Positions 1-5,625 of a DNA stretch of 8,819 nucleotides are shown here, one piece after another. Numbering within the stretch: the first letter of the stretch is position 1; every line of letters starts with the position of its first letter. The stretch comes from an uncultured Collinsella sp. Lineage in GTDB: Bacteria > Actinomycetota > Coriobacteriia > Coriobacteriales > Coriobacteriaceae. Made by a program: the position numbers and the translations under genes. The notes beneath the pieces were generated by a model. It was not told where the DNA came from and did not search any database. It saw nothing but the letters and a program-made list of their open reading frames with translations. The stretch spans positions 1-8,819 of the forward strand of contig UQUD01000076.1 in NCBI GenBank assembly GCA_900544225.1, in the 5' to 3' direction.

Positions 1-488
1 TTGCGGTGGTTCTGGCACTGCCTGCCCTGCTGCTGGGCGCGTCTGCCACGGGCGCCATGCTCAAGATCGCGCTCAAGACCTTCATTAATGTGTCGCTGGT
101 GCTGGGCGTTTCGTGGACGCTTACCTGGAGCCGCATGTCGGCGGCACTCAAAATGCTGCGCCTGCCCGACGAGGTTATCTTTACGTTTGATATGGCACTC
201 AAGCATATCGAGGTGCTGGGACGCACGGCGCACGATCTGTGCGAATCGGTCATGCTGCGCAGTGTCGGTTCCGCGCCTGCGGGTTTTTCGCGCACCGATT
301 CGCTGGCGGGTATCATGGGCATGACGTTTATCAAGGCGATGGAATGCAGCCGCGCGATGGACGAGGCCATGCTGTGTCGCGGCTTCGCCGGCGTGTATCC
401 GGCGCCTGCACGGAGCGGCTTTGGCTGGCGCGATGCGGTTTATGCGGCCGTTGTGGTGCTGCTTGCCGTGTTGTGCGCGGTGCTGTAG
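1..488 (+). CDS. ECF transporter transmembrane (T) component, EcfT/CbiQ family, C-terminal part (5'-truncated)
   Basis: The reading frame is already open at base 3 and ends at TAG 486-488, so only about the last 161 residues are present. EcfT/CbiQ proteins are the membrane scaffold of energy-coupling factor importers; they couple the ATPase to a small-molecule or metal-binding S subunit. Visible here are hydrophobic segments at the start (AVVLALPALLLG and FINVSLVLGVSWTL) and at the very end (YAAVVVLLAVLCAVL). Between them is a long charged, amphipathic region typical of the cytoplasmic coupling helices. The stretch AMDEAMLCRGFAG matches the second conserved Ala-Arg-Gly-type coupling motif, here CRG in place of ARG. 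The ATPase gene begins 44 bases downstream, which supports one operon. The substrate cannot be told from this fragment: cobalt, nickel or a vitamin are all possible. Confidence 0.85.
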   Translation, partial: AVVLALPALLLGASATGAMLKIALKTFINVSLVLGVSWTLTWSRMSAALKMLRLPDEVIFTFDMALKHIEVLGRTAHDLCESVMLRSVGSAPAGFSRTDSLAGIMGMTFIKAMECSRAMDEAMLCRGFAGVYPAPARSGFGWRDAVYAAVVVLLAVLCAVL

Positions 489-532
489 CGCGGGCGGTTT
501 AACCGTCGATGTGAATAGGGAAGGGCGACGTT

Positions 533-1303
533 TTGGCAAACGATACGAATGGCGCGATGGGTGCGAGCGGTGCTGCCGGTGCCGAGGCCACGCCGCTCAT
601 CGAGTTTCGCGACGTGGTGTTTTCCTATGCGGGTCATACGGTGGTCGACGGCGTTTCATTGCAGGTGAACCGTGGGGAGCTCGTTGCTCTGCTTGGTCCT
701 AACGGCTGCGGCAAGACGACGATCATGCGTCTTATCAACGGCCTTGAACTCGCGGACGCAGGGGCATACCTGTTTGACGGGCACGTGATCGATGCGGCGT
801 TTCTAAAGGATTCCGCGGCCGCTCAGCGTTTTCATCAGCGCGTGGGCTTTGTGTTCCAGAATGCCGATGCGCAGCTCTTTTGCGCCACGGTGGGCGAGGA
901 AGTCGCGTTTGGCCCGGCTCAAATGGGGCTGCCGGCAGACGAGCTCGAGCGCCGCGTCCGCGATGCCATGGAGCTGTTCCAGGTTGCTGACCTTGCCGAC
1001 GCCTCTCCCTATCAGCTCTCGGGCGGGCAAAAGAAGCGCGTTGCGCTGGCCGCCGTCGTGTCGATGAATCCCGATATCCTGGTGCTCGACGAGCCTACCA
1101 ATGGGCTCGACGAGGATTCATGCGACATCGTGGTCAACTTCTTGCTGGCCTACGTCGCGGCGGGTAAGGCGGTCTTGATGAGTACACATCACCAGGATTT
1201 GGTGCGACGCCTGGGCGCCCGTGCAATCTATATCGATCGATATCACCATGTGGTTGTGGCGCCTTCGCCGTCGTATGGAACCGAAAGCGGTTCTACGGAC
1301 TAG
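533..1303 (+). CDS. ECF transporter ATP-binding protein, CbiO/EcfA family
   Basis: This is the cytoplasmic ATPase that powers the importer together with the upstream T component. The 256-residue protein has a complete ABC domain: Walker A GPNGCGKT (55-62), Q-loop VFQNADAQLF with Q109, signature LSGGQ (162-166) followed by KKR, Walker B ILVLDEP (182-188), D-loop GLD (191-193) and switch His at 219 in STHH. VFQNADAQLF, EVAFGPAQMGL and LSGGQKKRVALA are typical of CbiO-type proteins. The start is TTG at 533, preceded by GGGAAGGG (518-525) at good spacing. About 20 extra N-terminal residues rich in Gly and Ala precede the ABC fold, so a later start cannot be excluded. Only one ATPase gene is visible, which suggests a homodimeric, dedicated (group I-like) transporter unless a second lies outside the window. 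Confidence 0.93.
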   Translation: MANDTNGAMGASGAAGAEATPLIEFRDVVFSYAGHTVVDGVSLQVNRGELVALLGPNGCGKTTIMRLINGLELADAGAYLFDGHVIDAAFLKDSAAAQRFHQRVGFVFQNADAQLFCATVGEEVAFGPAQMGLPADELERRVRDAMELFQVADLADASPYQLSGGQKKRVALAAVVSMNPDILVLDEPTNGLDEDSCDIVVNFLLAYVAAGKAVLMSTHHQDLVRRLGARAIYIDRYHHVVVAPSPSYGTESGSTD

Positions 1304-1323
1304 TTGCTGCGTAGAGCGTGCGT

Positions 1324-1341
1324 AGCCGCCCGCGCGGCTTT
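1324..1341 (+). terminator. Short GC hairpin after the ECF ATPase gene, possible weak terminator
   Basis: AGCCGC (1324-1329) and GCGGCT (1334-1339) form a 6-bp stem with a 4-nt loop, followed by only three T. It sits 20 bases after the ATPase stop and before the next gene's start. The missing T-run makes efficient termination doubtful, so read-through into the phospholipase-like gene is plausible. Confidence 0.3.
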
Positions 1342-1351
1342 GCCGTGATGG

Positions 1352-1357
1352 TATAGT
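1352..1357 (+). promoter_or_regulatory. Possible -10 box (TATAGT) before the phospholipase C-like gene
   Basis: TATAGT lies 25 bases upstream of the ATG at 1383 and differs from the consensus TATAAT by one base. No recognisable -35 hexamer is found at 16-18 bases upstream (the sequence there is GC-rich), so the call rests on the -10 alone. Confidence 0.3.
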
Positions 1358-1382
1358 TATCCAGGTTTTTATGGGGGTGGCT

Positions 1383-2231
1383 ATGCCAAGCTGGAACATT
1401 CATATTGCTCAGACGGAGCGTTTGCTGGAGCGCACCGGTGCGCTTGCCAAGAGCGTGCGCGACCGCAATGCCTTTTTGTTTGGCTGTGTGGTTCCGGATA
1501 TCTTCGTGGGCTATATGGTCCCTGGCATCGCCGATCCCATCCCGTATCGCATTACGCACTTTGCCAAGCCTGAGCCCATCCCTAAGCCGCGTGAGCATGA
1601 GTTCTGGGATACCTATGTGGCACCGTTGCTTAAAAGTTCGCCCACCGGTGCACCGGCCGCGGCGACCTCGATTATCGAGGAACGCGAGCGACTCAATCGG
1701 GTGCATTATCCCCAACGTTACAAGGACGCCGAGCCGGTTGCCGGTCCCGGTGCTAGTGAGCTTTCGCTCGCGCCCGATGACGTGGCGCAGTCGCTGCTCG
1801 ATCTGACGCTGGGCGTTTGGTCTCACCTTGTGGCCGATACTGTGTGGAATACCCGCGTGAACCAATACCTAGAGGCGCACGGCGGCAAGCCGTGCGAGGA
1901 ATTCCGCATTAAAAAGCAAGGCGACTTTGACTGGTTTGGCAAGACGCTCGGCATTGTTTCTGTCCCGCGCGCGACCGATCGCCTCTATACTGCGGCGACG
2001 CGTTTTGGTCAGTATCCCATCCATAAGGAGTATGTGCTCAAGACCATCGGCGTTATGCACGAGATTGTACGCGAAAACCCCGGCGAGCCCGATCATCCGC
2101 CGTATCGCTTGCTAACCGAGGAGTTTTTCGATGCAACGTTTACCGAGGTCATCGAGCTGACCGAGGCGGGATTTGCCGCCCGCGTCGCATCACCCGGTGT
2201 GCCTGCTCTGCCCCTGATCGCTAGCTGTTAG
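1383..2231 (+). CDS. Zinc-dependent phospholipase C family protein
   Basis: The 282-residue protein resembles the zinc-dependent phospholipase C superfamily (PF00882-type), in which three zinc ions are held by His and Asp residues. The sequence starts MPSWNIHIAQ, the usual N-terminus of this group. Candidate metal ligands are H7, D39 in FGCVVPDIF, H59, and H148 and D152 in the helix LGVWSHLVADTVW. No signal peptide is visible, so the protein is probably cytoplasmic, unlike the secreted toxin-type enzymes, and its true substrate is unknown. I chose ATG 1383 over the in-frame ATG at 1371 because GGGGGTGG (1373-1380) then serves as the ribosome binding site and the family N-terminus begins exactly there. 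The gene follows the ECF operon by 79 bases and overlaps the convergent gene downstream by 4 bases. Confidence 0.82.
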   Translation: MPSWNIHIAQTERLLERTGALAKSVRDRNAFLFGCVVPDIFVGYMVPGIADPIPYRITHFAKPEPIPKPREHEFWDTYVAPLLKSSPTGAPAAATSIIEERERLNRVHYPQRYKDAEPVAGPGASELSLAPDDVAQSLLDLTLGVWSHLVADTVWNTRVNQYLEAHGGKPCEEFRIKKQGDFDWFGKTLGIVSVPRATDRLYTAATRFGQYPIHKEYVLKTIGVMHEIVRENPGEPDHPPYRLLTEEFFDATFTEVIELTEAGFAARVASPGVPALPLIASC

Positions 2232-3301
2232 CCGGCCGGCTTGACGGTGAACAGTTCATCCCAATTGACCAACAGCTCCCGCCGCAGGGCATCTTCGGTG
2301 GTGCGTTCCTGATCGGTCTTTGGGGTGTAGGGAAGTCCAGCCTTTTTATGGATGAGTTTGGCTAGGTTGCCAAAGCTCCTTTTGTCCTTGATCTGATCAT
2401 AGGTAATTTGGATGACGTCGTAGCCCATGCTTGTGAGTGCGGTGGCGCGCTCGGCATCGGAGAGGCTCGCGGCTTCGCTGTCGTGGGCGGAGCGGCCTTG
2501 GCATTCAAGGATGACGCCCATGCTGTCGGTGGCGCTTTCGATGAGGATATCGGCGTAGCAGCAGGTTTTGTCATACAGCGAACGCGCGGCTTCGCTGAGC
2601 GGGATGCGCGCGTTATTGGTGATGTCGATGCCCAGACCGCCCTCATCGCGGGGGAGCGAGATGAGAATTGACGTCTGGACTTCAAAGGGCGAGGCGGTCT
2701 GTCCTGTCATGCGTTCGGCGGCCCAGCGGAGCTGCTTAACGCCGCGCAGGCCTGCGGCCTGCTTGGCGAACGCGGCGATATCCGCTGCGGCAAGAAGCGG
2801 CGTGCGCTTCCACAAGCTGGTGTTATTGCCCTTGGTGTCGTTAACTCGCTCCCAGCCGCAGTTGGGTGGAATGAGCTTAAGCGAAATAGCTTCATCGAGT
2901 TGTTGTTGCGTTCGCTCGCAGGGCTTAAACACTGCAAAGGAGCCGCACATCTCGTAGCAAGCCATGAGTAACTGGCTGCGTGAGACCTGCGTGGCAAGGC
3001 TGAGCAGCGTGAACTCCGGTGAAGTGACATCAAACCCATGCTCAGTCTGCCTAAACGACCCAGGAGGCGGCTCTTGGGTCAGGAGGTGTGACTTGAACAA
3101 ACTCCGTGATCCGACTTGCTCGCGACTGAACACAAATCGATGAAGCGGCATATGAAGAAGGTCTTCAACAAGCGCATGGTTCCCAAGGGCGCAACATCTG
3201 CGATCCATATTGCCAAGGCTAATGGCGGGGTAAAGGCCTAATACCTGCGGCGGAATACGGTGATAGTAAAAAGCGGATTGACCGCATAGCGTCAGGTCCA
3301 T
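2228..3301 (-). CDS. Unrecognised protein with a DUF559/Vsr-like PD-(D/E)XK nuclease-type C-terminal domain
   Basis: The 357-residue protein has no clear assigned function. Its N-terminal half, starting MDLTLCGQSAFYYHRIPPQ, is reminiscent of the DNA-binding or AbiEi-like region found ahead of DUF559 domains in actinobacteria. The C-terminal half shows the order expected of a PD-(D/E)XK fold: E207 in SPFEVQTSIL, D251 in CCYADILIE, then E266-C-Q268 in GVILECQGRSAH. After these comes a helix with D283 and R285, then GYDVIQITYDQI. Gln replaces the usual Lys of the ExK motif, a known variation in this superfamily, so catalysis is uncertain. The start at 3301 is set by AGGAGG five bases upstream; an upstream in-frame ATG (3421) would only translate the inverted-repeat element. 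In-frame TTA, CTA or TCA codons occur here but not in the neighbouring pyk and ATPase genes, so codon use is less biased. Nuclease or toxin-antitoxin-like functions are guesses. Confidence 0.75.
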   Translation of the reverse strand: MDLTLCGQSAFYYHRIPPQVLGLYPAISLGNMDRRCCALGNHALVEDLLHMPLHRFVFSREQVGSRSLFKSHLLTQEPPPGSFRQTEHGFDVTSPEFTLLSLATQVSRSQLLMACYEMCGSFAVFKPCERTQQQLDEAISLKLIPPNCGWERVNDTKGNNTSLWKRTPLLAAADIAAFAKQAAGLRGVKQLRWAAERMTGQTASPFEVQTSILISLPRDEGGLGIDITNNARIPLSEAARSLYDKTCCYADILIESATDSMGVILECQGRSAHDSEAASLSDAERATALTSMGYDVIQITYDQIKDKRSFGNLAKLIHKKAGLPYTPKTDQERTTEDALRRELLVNWDELFTVKPAG

Positions 3302-3306
3302 GACGT

Positions 3307-3312
3307 CCTCCT
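3307..3312 (-). promoter_or_regulatory. Ribosome binding site fixing the start of the nuclease-like gene
   Basis: On the - strand the bases read AGGAGG, a perfect Shine-Dalgarno match. Five bases separate it from the ATG at 3301-3299. It argues against the in-frame ATG at 3421, which would add 40 residues encoded inside the inverted-repeat element. Confidence 0.85.
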
Positions 3313-3352
3313 GGTCGAAATGTGCTTTTGGACCGTGCGATGCCAGCGTCAA

Positions 3353-3480
3353 TTCGGAAGTATGCGGCAAAATCTGAACCCTGTGAGCAGACCTGGCTTT
3401 TGAGGCTAGTTTATCAGGCATTTTGTTGCGAAAAAACGAGATGTGCTCGGTGGTCTCAGAATTTGCCGCATACTTCCGAA
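3353..3480. repeat. 128-bp element bounded by 25-bp inverted repeats
   Basis: The left arm (3353-3377, beginning TTCGGAAGTATGCGGCAAA) is the reverse complement of the right arm (3456-3480) with a single mismatch, at 3372/3461, and 78 bases lie between. Weaker similarity continues inward: GAGCA occurs after each arm when both are read inward. Just inside and outside lie related pieces: GACCTGG (3390-3396) against CCAGGTC (3483-3489), and the 10-mer CTGGCTTTTG at 3393-3402 and again at 3493-3502, each followed by TTTATCAG. No transposase and no clear target-site duplication are seen. It may be a dispersed intergenic repeat, a MITE-like relic or the operator of the adjacent gene; the sequence alone does not decide. 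Confidence 0.8.
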
Positions 3481-3658
3481 AACCAGGTCGATCTGGCTTT
3501 TGCTAAAACGATTTATCAGCGTCGGTTAAGGTGTGGGTTTGCCACCGGGCGAACACTTTTAGCGCTTGGGACTTTATTTTATGGGCCTCGAAGGGTGGAT
3601 TTCGTACTTTTGGTAAAGAAATGAGTGCGTGTTTTGCTGTGCGCCGGCATTGGCACAG
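3481..3658. other. Gene-free spacer between the inverted-repeat element and the pyk terminator
   Basis: Apart from the second CTGGCTTTTG copy (3493-3502), I see no gene, hairpin or convincing promoter here. The - strand gene at 3301 must be transcribed from somewhere between 3302 and 3658. AT-rich stretches around 3567-3582 and 3409-3432 (- strand) are the only candidates, and neither has a good -35/-10 pair. Confidence 0.5.
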
Positions 3659-3695
3659 AAAAAGGGCCCGGAAGGCTTTGCCTTCCGGGCCCTTT
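3659..3695 (-). terminator. Rho-independent terminator of pyk
   Basis: A perfect 16-bp stem (3661-3676 with 3680-3695) closes on a 3-nt loop, with the GC core GGGCCCGGAAGGC. On the - strand the stem runs into TTTTT (3663-3659). It lies 28 bases beyond the pyk stop codon. The reverse direction has only TTT after the stem, so it should work mainly for pyk. Confidence 0.93.
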
Positions 3696-3723
3696 GCAAT
3701 GCAAGCGTGCTTGCAAGTGCGAT

Positions 3724-5184
3724 TTAGCGCACCTGAGCGACGTAAGCGACGTTGGTCGAGGAGACCTTGTCCTCGAGCTGGACGCTCATGCGGGGATCGC
3801 CGGCGGTAGCGACGGTCAGGTCGCCGGTCTTGACGTAGCCGAGCTCCTTAGCGGTCTCAATCGCCTTGACGATCGTGCCGTTGACGGTGCCCTGGGTAAT
3901 CTCGGCCTGGTGCGGGATAACGCCCCAGTACATGATCATCTGCTGGACGGCCCACTCGTGGCGGGAGAACGCGCAGATCGGCATGTTGGGACGGAAGTGC
4001 GAAATCAGGCGAGCGGTACGACCGGTGGTCGTCGGCACGGTGATGCACTTGGCGCCAACGGTGGTAGCCATGTTCACAGCGGACATACCCACAACGTTGT
4101 TGACAACACGGGTGCCGTGAGCATCGGCCGGAACCTCGAGCGGAGCGTGAGCCGGGAGGTACTTCTCGGTCTCGAGAGCAATGCTGGCCTGCATCTTGAC
4201 GGCCTCGACCGGGTACTTACCGGCAGCGGACTCGCCGGACAGCATGACGGCGTCGGTGCCGTCGTAGATGGCGTTAGCAACGTCGGCAACCTCGGCGCGC
4301 GTCGGGCGCGGGTTCTGCTGCATGGAGTCGAGCATCTGCGTAGCGGTGATAACGGGCTTGTAGGCCGCGTTGCACTTGGCGATGATCTCCTTCTGGATGT
4401 GCGGAACAAGCTCGGGCTTGATCTCGATGCCCAGGTCGCCACGGGCAACCATGATGCCGTCGGAAGCCTCGAGGATCTCGTCGAAGTTCTCGACGCCCAG
4501 GGCGCACTCGATCTTCGGGAAGATCGTGACGTGCTCGCCACCGTTCTCGCGGCAAAGCTTGCGGATGCCGCGGACGGACTCGCCGTCACGGATGAAGGAA
4601 GCGGCGATGTAGTCGATGTTCTCGGTCAGGCCAAAGAGGATGTCCTGACGATCGCGCTCGGTGATAGCGGGCAGCGAGATGTTGACGTTGGGCATGTTGA
4701 CGCCCTTGCGCTCGCCGATCAGGCCGTCGTTCTTGACGACGCAGGTCATGTCCTGGCCGTCGACGGACTCGACCTCGAGGGCAACCAGGCCGTCATCGAT
4801 CAGGATGAGGGAGCCCTTCTCGACCTCGGAGGGCAGAGCCAGGTAGTCGAGGGAGATGTGCTCAGCGGTGCCGTGGAAATCCTCGGTCGTGGGCTGAGCG
4901 GTGACGACGATCTTGTCGCCGGTCTTGACGGCAACCTTCTTGCCATCGACCAGAAGGCCGGTGCGGACCTCGGGGCCCTTGGTGTCGAGCAGGATGCCGA
5001 CGGGCATACCGAGCTCCTTGGAAATACGACGGACGCGCTCGATGCGACCGTGGTGCTCGTCGTAGGAGCCGTGCGAGAAGTTAAAACGGGCGACGTTCAT
5101 GCCCGCCTTGATCATCTCGCGGATGGTCTCGTCGCTATCGCAGGCGGGACCCATGGTGCATACAATCTTAGTGCGCTTGTACAT
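3724..5184 (-). CDS. pyk: Pyruvate kinase
   Basis: Pyruvate kinase transfers phosphate from phosphoenolpyruvate to ADP, giving pyruvate and ATP in the last step of glycolysis. The 486-residue protein is the usual short bacterial form and is collinear with the family. The N-terminus is MYKRTKIVCTMGPA, with substrate Arg33 and NFSHG (35-39) beside it. LDTKGPEVRTG (66-76) opens the B domain. The catalytic strand is IFPKIE with K224 and E226, and the metal-binding loop ARGDLG has D250. ITATQMLDSM (279-288) and DGTDAVMLSGESA (308-320) follow, then the C domain with PTTTGRTARLISHFRP. Glu72 in GPE is the residue that goes with potassium-dependent enzymes; Lys there marks K+-independent ones. A ribosome binding site GGAGGT sits five bases before the ATG. 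The gene appears monocistronic, with its own promoter and terminator. The lack of in-frame TTA, CTA and TCA codons suggests high expression. Confidence 0.98.
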   Translation of the reverse strand: MYKRTKIVCTMGPACDSDETIREMIKAGMNVARFNFSHGSYDEHHGRIERVRRISKELGMPVGILLDTKGPEVRTGLLVDGKKVAVKTGDKIVVTAQPTTEDFHGTAEHISLDYLALPSEVEKGSLILIDDGLVALEVESVDGQDMTCVVKNDGLIGERKGVNMPNVNISLPAITERDRQDILFGLTENIDYIAASFIRDGESVRGIRKLCRENGGEHVTIFPKIECALGVENFDEILEASDGIMVARGDLGIEIKPELVPHIQKEIIAKCNAAYKPVITATQMLDSMQQNPRPTRAEVADVANAIYDGTDAVMLSGESAAGKYPVEAVKMQASIALETEKYLPAHAPLEVPADAHGTRVVNNVVGMSAVNMATTVGAKCITVPTTTGRTARLISHFRPNMPICAFSRHEWAVQQMIMYWGVIPHQAEITQGTVNGTIVKAIETAKELGYVKTGDLTVATAGDPRMSVQLEDKVSSTNVAYVAQVR

Positions 5185-5247
5185 TCAGACCTCCATCTGA
5201 CATCGTCTTGCGCTGATAGATAAACCATAAGAAATAAAACTGAGTTG

Positions 5248-5253
5248 ATTATA
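5248..5253 (-). promoter_or_regulatory. -10 box (TATAAT) of the pyk promoter
   Basis: On the - strand the sequence reads TATAAT, a perfect consensus, 63 bases upstream of the pyk start. At the expected -35 distance the sequence is GGGGTA or similar, far from TTGACA. The promoter may therefore need an activator; see the paired repeats at 5263-5293. Confidence 0.65.
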
Positions 5254-5262
5254 ACGAAATGG

Positions 5263-5293
5263 CGACCGAATACCCCAAAAAATCGACCGTATG
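5263..5293 (-). repeat. Tandem CGGTCG repeats over the pyk -35 region
   Basis: On the - strand CATACGGTCG (5293-5284) and TATTCGGTCG (5272-5263) agree at 8 of 10 bases. Their starts are 21 bp apart, two turns of the helix. They overlap the place where a -35 box should be. This is the layout of a transcription factor site, but no factor can be named. Confidence 0.4.
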
Positions 5294-5477
5294 CCGAATT
5301 AGAAGTTCATTTTTTGCGGAAAAACGGTATATGCAAAAACTTTACCAACCGTTCTAACCGCTGCTATCTGGGCGATATTTCAATTTGATGATGCGCCGAA
5401 GAAAAAACGTTTTATCAATGTTGAGCATCACACGGCCTGCACCGTTGCTTATGGACCATATTTCCAAATGGATTGTT
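5294..5477. other. AT-rich divergent intergenic DNA between pyk and the Ca2+-ATPase
   Basis: No gene is visible. The only structure noted is a 7-bp inverted repeat, TTTTTGC (5311-5317) with GCAAAAA (5333-5339), separated by 15 bases. It lies too far from either start to be assigned a role. A short AACGGT (5323-5328) and ACCGTT (5348-5353) pair is also present and could be chance in AT-rich sequence. Confidence 0.5.
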
Positions 5478-5507
5478 TTGGCTAGACGCGTTGCTTTGGG
5501 GTACCAT
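5478..5507 (+). promoter_or_regulatory. Candidate promoter of the Ca2+-ATPase gene
   Basis: TTGGCT (5478-5483) and TACCAT (5502-5507) are spaced by 18 bases. Both are moderate matches to the sigma-A consensus. The predicted transcript start near 5514 falls just before the first hairpin of the leader, so the promoter and RNA structure fit together. Confidence 0.45.
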
Positions 5508-5513
5508 AGCTCC

Positions 5514-5625
5514 ACTATCAACTGCCGCTCAGCACGGCAGCCTTGATGAGCCCTTGCCCTTCTCCTGGGAATTATGATCGGGCATCAATCTGCTGAGTGG
5601 CCCGAATCCCAGGAGGGGACTCTAT
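5514..5625 (+). ncRNA. Structured 5' leader of the Ca2+-ATPase gene with possible kissing loops and a buried ribosome binding site
   Basis: Hairpin 1 has a perfect 6-bp stem, CTGCCG (5522-5527) with CGGCAG (5535-5540), and a 7-nt loop CTCAGCA (5528-5534). Hairpin 2 has a base stem CTCCTGGGA (5562-5570) with TCCCAGGAG (5607-5615). It can extend to C5559-G5618 through two G-U pairs. An inner stem follows, TCGGGC (5578-5583) with GCCCGA (5600-5605), and a 16-nt loop. Bases 5591-5597 in that loop, TGCTGAG, are the exact complement of the whole loop of hairpin 1. The Shine-Dalgarno sequence AGGAGGGG (5611-5618) lies inside the base stem, so translation could be controlled by opening it. A competing pairing joins TTGATG-AG-CCC (5543-5553) with GGGCATCAA (5580-5588) and would break hairpin 2. 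I do not recognise a named riboswitch class. Confidence 0.6.

Noticed and set aside
1230..1243. 14-bp perfect palindrome ATATCGATCGATAT
   Set aside because: It lies inside the ECF ATPase coding sequence and encodes part of IYIDRY. A palindrome of this length made of repeated ATCG is readily explained by coding, and no regulatory context is visible.
3302..3421. A 40-residue N-terminal extension of the nuclease-like protein from ATG 3421
   Set aside because: It would translate the inverted-repeat element, has no good ribosome binding site, and a perfect AGGAGG stands before the inner ATG at 3301.
3353..3480. Insertion sequence or CRISPR unit at the inverted repeats
   Set aside because: There is no transposase, no clear target duplication and no array of spaced direct repeats. 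Only a repeat call is supported.
3625..5223. A 532-codon open frame on the + strand lying fully antisense to pyk
   Set aside because: It is codon-aligned with pyk, and its openness only means that pyk has no in-frame TTA, CTA or TCA codons. The product is a low-complexity Asp/Gly/Leu/Val-rich sequence without domains, while pyk is unmistakable.
5490..5570. yybP-ykoY manganese riboswitch before the ATPase
   Set aside because: CCCTTGCCC (5551-5559) loosely recalls its 3' end, but the conserved 5' loop GGGGAGUAG and the closing P1 helix are not found.
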